Origin: Acidobacteriota bacterium
GTDB taxonomy: Bacteria; Acidobacteriota; Vicinamibacteria; Vicinamibacterales; Fen-181
NCBI GenBank assembly: GCA_003157675.1
Contig: PMKG01000441.1
Location: 1 to 6,848, forward strand
Direction of reading: 5' to 3'
Length of the DNA stretch: 6,848 nucleotides
Shown here: positions 4,259-6,848 of the stretch, piece by piece
Layout: every line of letters starts with the position of its first letter
Position numbering within the stretch: the first letter of the stretch is position 1
Notes under the pieces: generated by a model
Seen by the model: the letters and a program-made list of their open reading frames with translations, nothing else
What the model was told of the DNA's origin: nothing
Database searches by the model: none
Translations under genes and position numbers: made by a program

Positions 4259-6848
4259 ACGTCGCTCGATTCGCCTCGCGCAACGCGCGGGCCATCCTGC
4301 TCGGCGTCGTGCTGCTGACGGCGGCCGGCTTCTACTCGATGGGCAGCCTGCCGAGCAGCATCTACCCCGAGGTGGAGTTCCCGCGGATCGTGATCGTCGC
4401 CAAGGCCGGCGACCTCTCGCCGCGCCTGATGCAGCTCTCGGTGACGCGTCCCCTCGAGGAGGCGGCCCGGTCCGTGCTCGGCGTGCGCCGCGTCCGCTCG
4501 AAGACCATCCGCGGCGCGACCGAGATCTCGGTGCTCTTCAACCCCGACGCCGACATGAAGTACGCCCTGCAGCTCATGCAGGGCAAGACCGACGAGGTCA
4601 AGGGGGACCTGCCCGCCGGCACCGCGCTCCAGGTCGAGCGCATGACGCCGTCGCTCTTCCCGATCTTCATGCTCAACCTGACCGGCCAGATCCCGGCCAA
4701 GGACCTGCGCGATCTCGCCGAGTTCGAGGTCCGGCCGCTGCTCAGCCGCGTGCCGGGCGTCGCCAACGTCGAGGTGCTCGCCAGCGAGGAGCGCGAGATC
4801 TCGGTCATCGTCGACCCCGAGCGGCTCAACGCCGCGAAGCTCTCCATCGACCAGGTCGCCGAGGCGCTGAAGGCCACCAACCAGGTGAACTCGGTCGGCC
4901 GGCTCGCCAAGGACTACCGCCAGTACCTCGTGCTCGCCACCGCCGAGCTGAAGTCGCTCGACGACGTGCGGAACGTCGTAGTCGCCTTCCGGCAGCAGTC
5001 GCCGGTCTACGTGCGCGACGTGGCCGAGGTGCGCGAGGGCGTCACCGATCGGACGCTCCTCGTCTCGGGCGACGGCCAGCCCGCCGCGCTGGTCAGCGTG
5101 GCGCGTCAGATCCACGGCAACATCATCGACGTCGTCGACGGGGCCCGCGCGGCGATCCAGGGCTACAGCGCCTCGCTGCCGCCGACGGTGCGGTGGAAGG
5201 TCGTCTACGACCTGGCCGAGTTCGTCAGGAGCGCCGTCTACAACGTGCGGGACGCCATCATCATCGGCGGCCTGCTCGCCGTCTTCGTCCTCATCGCCTT
5301 CCTGCGCGACTGGCGCATCACGTTCATCGCGGCCACGTCGCTCCCGCTCACGCTGGTCGGCACCTTCTGGATCCTGCGGATCTTCGGCGGGACGATCGAC
5401 CTGATGTCGCTCGGGGGCCTGGCCATCGCCATAGGCCTCGTCATCGACGACGCGATCGTGATCGTCGAGAACATCCACCGCCACCGGGCCGCGGGCGAGA
5501 GCGTGGCGGACGCCGCCGAGAACGGCACCCAGGAACTGATCGCCGCCGTGACGGGCTCGACGCTGACGACCGTCGTCGTGTTCGTCCCGCTCGGCCTGCT
5601 CCGGGGGGTGGTCGGCCAGTTCTTCGCGGCACTCTCGCTGACGCTCGCCGCGGCGGTGCTGCTCTCGCTGGTCTACGCGCTCCTGCTCATCCCGAACGCC
5701 GCCGCGCGCTTCCTGCGCGACCGGAAGGAGCACTCCGCGCACCTCGACTGGCTGTCCACGCACTACCAGACGTGGATCCGGCGCGCCCTGAAACGCCCCG
5801 CCCTGGTCGTGCTGATCACGCTCGTCTTCGCCGGCGGCGGCTTCGTCTTCTACTACAACCTTGAGACCGGGTTCCTGCCCGACATGGACGAGGGGGGGTT
5901 CGTCGTCGACTACTGGACGCCGACCGGGACCTCGCTGCCCGAGACCGACCGGATGATCAAGCGCGTGGAGGCGGTGCTGCACGACACGCCCGAAGTGGCC
6001 GGCTTCGCGCGTCGCACGGGGACCGAGCTCGGGCTGTTCGCCACGCCCCAGAACTCCGGCGACATCGTCGTGCGCCTCAAGCCGAGGTCGGAGCGGAAGC
6101 GGACGTCGGAGGAGGTGGTCGACGATTTGCGGGGCACCTTCGAGAAGGACATGCCCGGGATGACGATCGAGTTCGTCCTCCTGCTGCAGGACATGCTGGG
6201 CGATCTCGAAGGCTCGCCGGAACCGATCGAGGTGAAGATCTTCGGCGACGACCTGCCGACGCTCGCGAGGCTGGCCGACAGCGTGGCCGGGAAGATGCAC
6301 CACGTCGACGGCGTCGTCGACATCGTCGCGCCGCAGCGGGGGAATCCCGAGCTCGACGTGCACGTCGATCCGACGCGCGCGGCCAAGGCCGGGTTCACCG
6401 TCGACCAGGTGTCGAGCCAGCTGGCCACCGGGCTGCTGGGCAGCGTTCCGACGGCCTTCCGCCGCGGCGACCGCCTGATCGACGTCCGCGTGCGGTTCGC
6501 CGACCAGTACCGCTTCAACTTCGACTGGGTGCGCGAGTTCCCGCTCGGAACCCCGGGCGGCACCGTGGTGCCGCTCTCGGCCACCGCCGACGTCTCGGCC
6601 GCCGAGGGGCAGGAGGAGCTGCACCGGGAGGACCTCAAGCAGATGGTGCCGGTGACGGCGCGGCTCGAGGGGCGCGGCATGGGGAGCGCGGTCGCCGACA
6701 TCCGCGAGATGATGAAGACCGTCGCGCTGCCGCTCGGCTATACCTGGCAGCTCGGCGGCGTCTACGAGAGCCAGCAGGAGTCGTTCAAATCGCTCGTGAT
6801 GGTGATGGCCGTGGCCATCCTGCTCGTGTTCGGCGTGCTGGTCGCGCA
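4255..6848 (+). CDS. RND-family inner-membrane efflux pump, 3' end missing
   Basis: This proton-driven RND transporter provides the energy for the tripartite pump. The frame is open from ATG 4255 to the right edge (864 codons). The family usually has about 1020-1050 residues, so the last membrane segments are outside the window. Visible in order: TM1 (about 12-30), LPSSIYPEVEFPRI (32-45), the first porter region (about 45-325), TM2 (328-350), TM3 (353-378), TM4 (381-407) with GLVIDDAIVIVENIHRHR carrying Asp398-Asp399 (the expected proton-relay pair, like Asp407/408 of AcrB), TM5 (427-449), TM6 (456-480), TM7 (515-536), then FLPDMDEGGF (540-549), the second porter region, and TM8 starting near 843. 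The DDAIVIVEN form is the drug/amphiphile (HAE-like) type rather than a clear heavy-metal signature, although such proteins are often auto-labelled CusA/CzcA. The substrate is unknown. The gene overlaps the adaptor gene by 4 bases (ATGA). Confidence 0.93.
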   Translation, partial: MNVARFASRNARAILLGVVLLTAAGFYSMGSLPSSIYPEVEFPRIVIVAKAGDLSPRLMQLSVTRPLEEAARSVLGVRRVRSKTIRGATEISVLFNPDADMKYALQLMQGKTDEVKGDLPAGTALQVERMTPSLFPIFMLNLTGQIPAKDLRDLAEFEVRPLLSRVPGVANVEVLASEEREISVIVDPERLNAAKLSIDQVAEALKATNQVNSVGRLAKDYRQYLVLATAELKSLDDVRNVVVAFRQQSPVYVRDVAEVREGVTDRTLLVSGDGQPAALVSVARQIHGNIIDVVDGARAAIQGYSASLPPTVRWKVVYDLAEFVRSAVYNVRDAIIIGGLLAVFVLIAFLRDWRITFIAATSLPLTLVGTFWILRIFGGTIDLMSLGGLAIAIGLVIDDAIVIVENIHRHRAAGESVADAAENGTQELIAAVTGSTLTTVVVFVPLGLLRGVVGQFFAALSLTLAAAVLLSLVYALLLIPNAAARFLRDRKEHSAHLDWLSTHYQTWIRRALKRPALVVLITLVFAGGGFVFYYNLETGFLPDMDEGGFVVDYWTPTGTSLPETDRMIKRVEAVLHDTPEVAGFARRTGTELGLFATPQNSGDIVVRLKPRSERKRTSEEVVDDLRGTFEKDMPGMTIEFVLLLQDMLGDLEGSPEPIEVKIFGDDLPTLARLADSVAGKMHHVDGVVDIVAPQRGNPELDVHVDPTRAAKAGFTVDQVSSQLATGLLGSVPTAFRRGDRLIDVRVRFADQYRFNFDWVREFPLGTPGGTVVPLSATADVSAAEGQEELHREDLKQMVPVTARLEGRGMGSAVADIREMMKTVALPLGYTWQLGGVYESQQESFKSLVMVMAVAILLVFGVLVA

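Noticed and set aside
4227..5864. 545-codon plus-strand frame overlapping the pump gene
   Set aside because: It is a shadow frame dominated by Arg, Gly and Pro. The true frame from ATG 4255 runs to the edge without a stop and matches RND motifs throughout.
4096..6624. 842-codon open frame on the minus strand across the RND pump gene
   Set aside because: It mirrors the real gene. In GC-rich coding DNA the antisense frame lacks stops. Its translation is a low-complexity mix of His, Arg, Asp, Glu and Gly with no domain, while the + frame gives a complete RND pump.

Overview
The window is GC-rich DNA (roughly two thirds G+C by eye) from a Gram-negative bacterium. Every gene lies on the + strand. 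The likely source is an environmental lineage of the Acidobacteriota/Vicinamibacteria type. That is inferred from the mix of an uncharacterised 'NPYF..LEPG' secreted protein, a YVTN beta-propeller and an RND efflux operon, plus a GTAG-headed palindromic repeat doublet of the kind scattered through such genomes. Nothing in the window fixes the taxonomy.

Layout from left to right: (1) the 3' part of a gene for an uncharacterised protein, open to the left edge and ending at 632. (2) A secreted YncE/YVTN-type beta-propeller protein (702-1742). (3) A 112-base gap holding a strong stem-loop (1759-1800). (4) A tripartite RND efflux operon: TolC/CusC-like outer-membrane factor (1855-3087), periplasmic adaptor (3071-4258) and inner-membrane RND pump (4255 to beyond the right edge, cut in its eighth membrane segment). 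The three efflux genes overlap by 17 and 4 bases, so they are almost certainly co-transcribed and translationally coupled. Together they would form one proton-driven export channel spanning both membranes. The pump carries an Asp-Asp pair in TM4 in a drug-pump-like (HAE) context, but the substrate cannot be assigned.

The most unusual item is a doublet of REP-like palindromes (3094-3160), two 24-base units in opposite orientation with their GTAG heads facing each other. It lies between the TolC stop and the hydrophobic core of the adaptor's signal peptide. The best-supported adaptor start (GTG 3071, with a strong Shine-Dalgarno) is upstream of it, so the repeat appears to be translated as part of an unusually long signal-peptide n-region. 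I see no phage, CRISPR, transposase, tRNA or rRNA, and no clear sign of a new multi-gene system; the operon itself is of a well-known kind.
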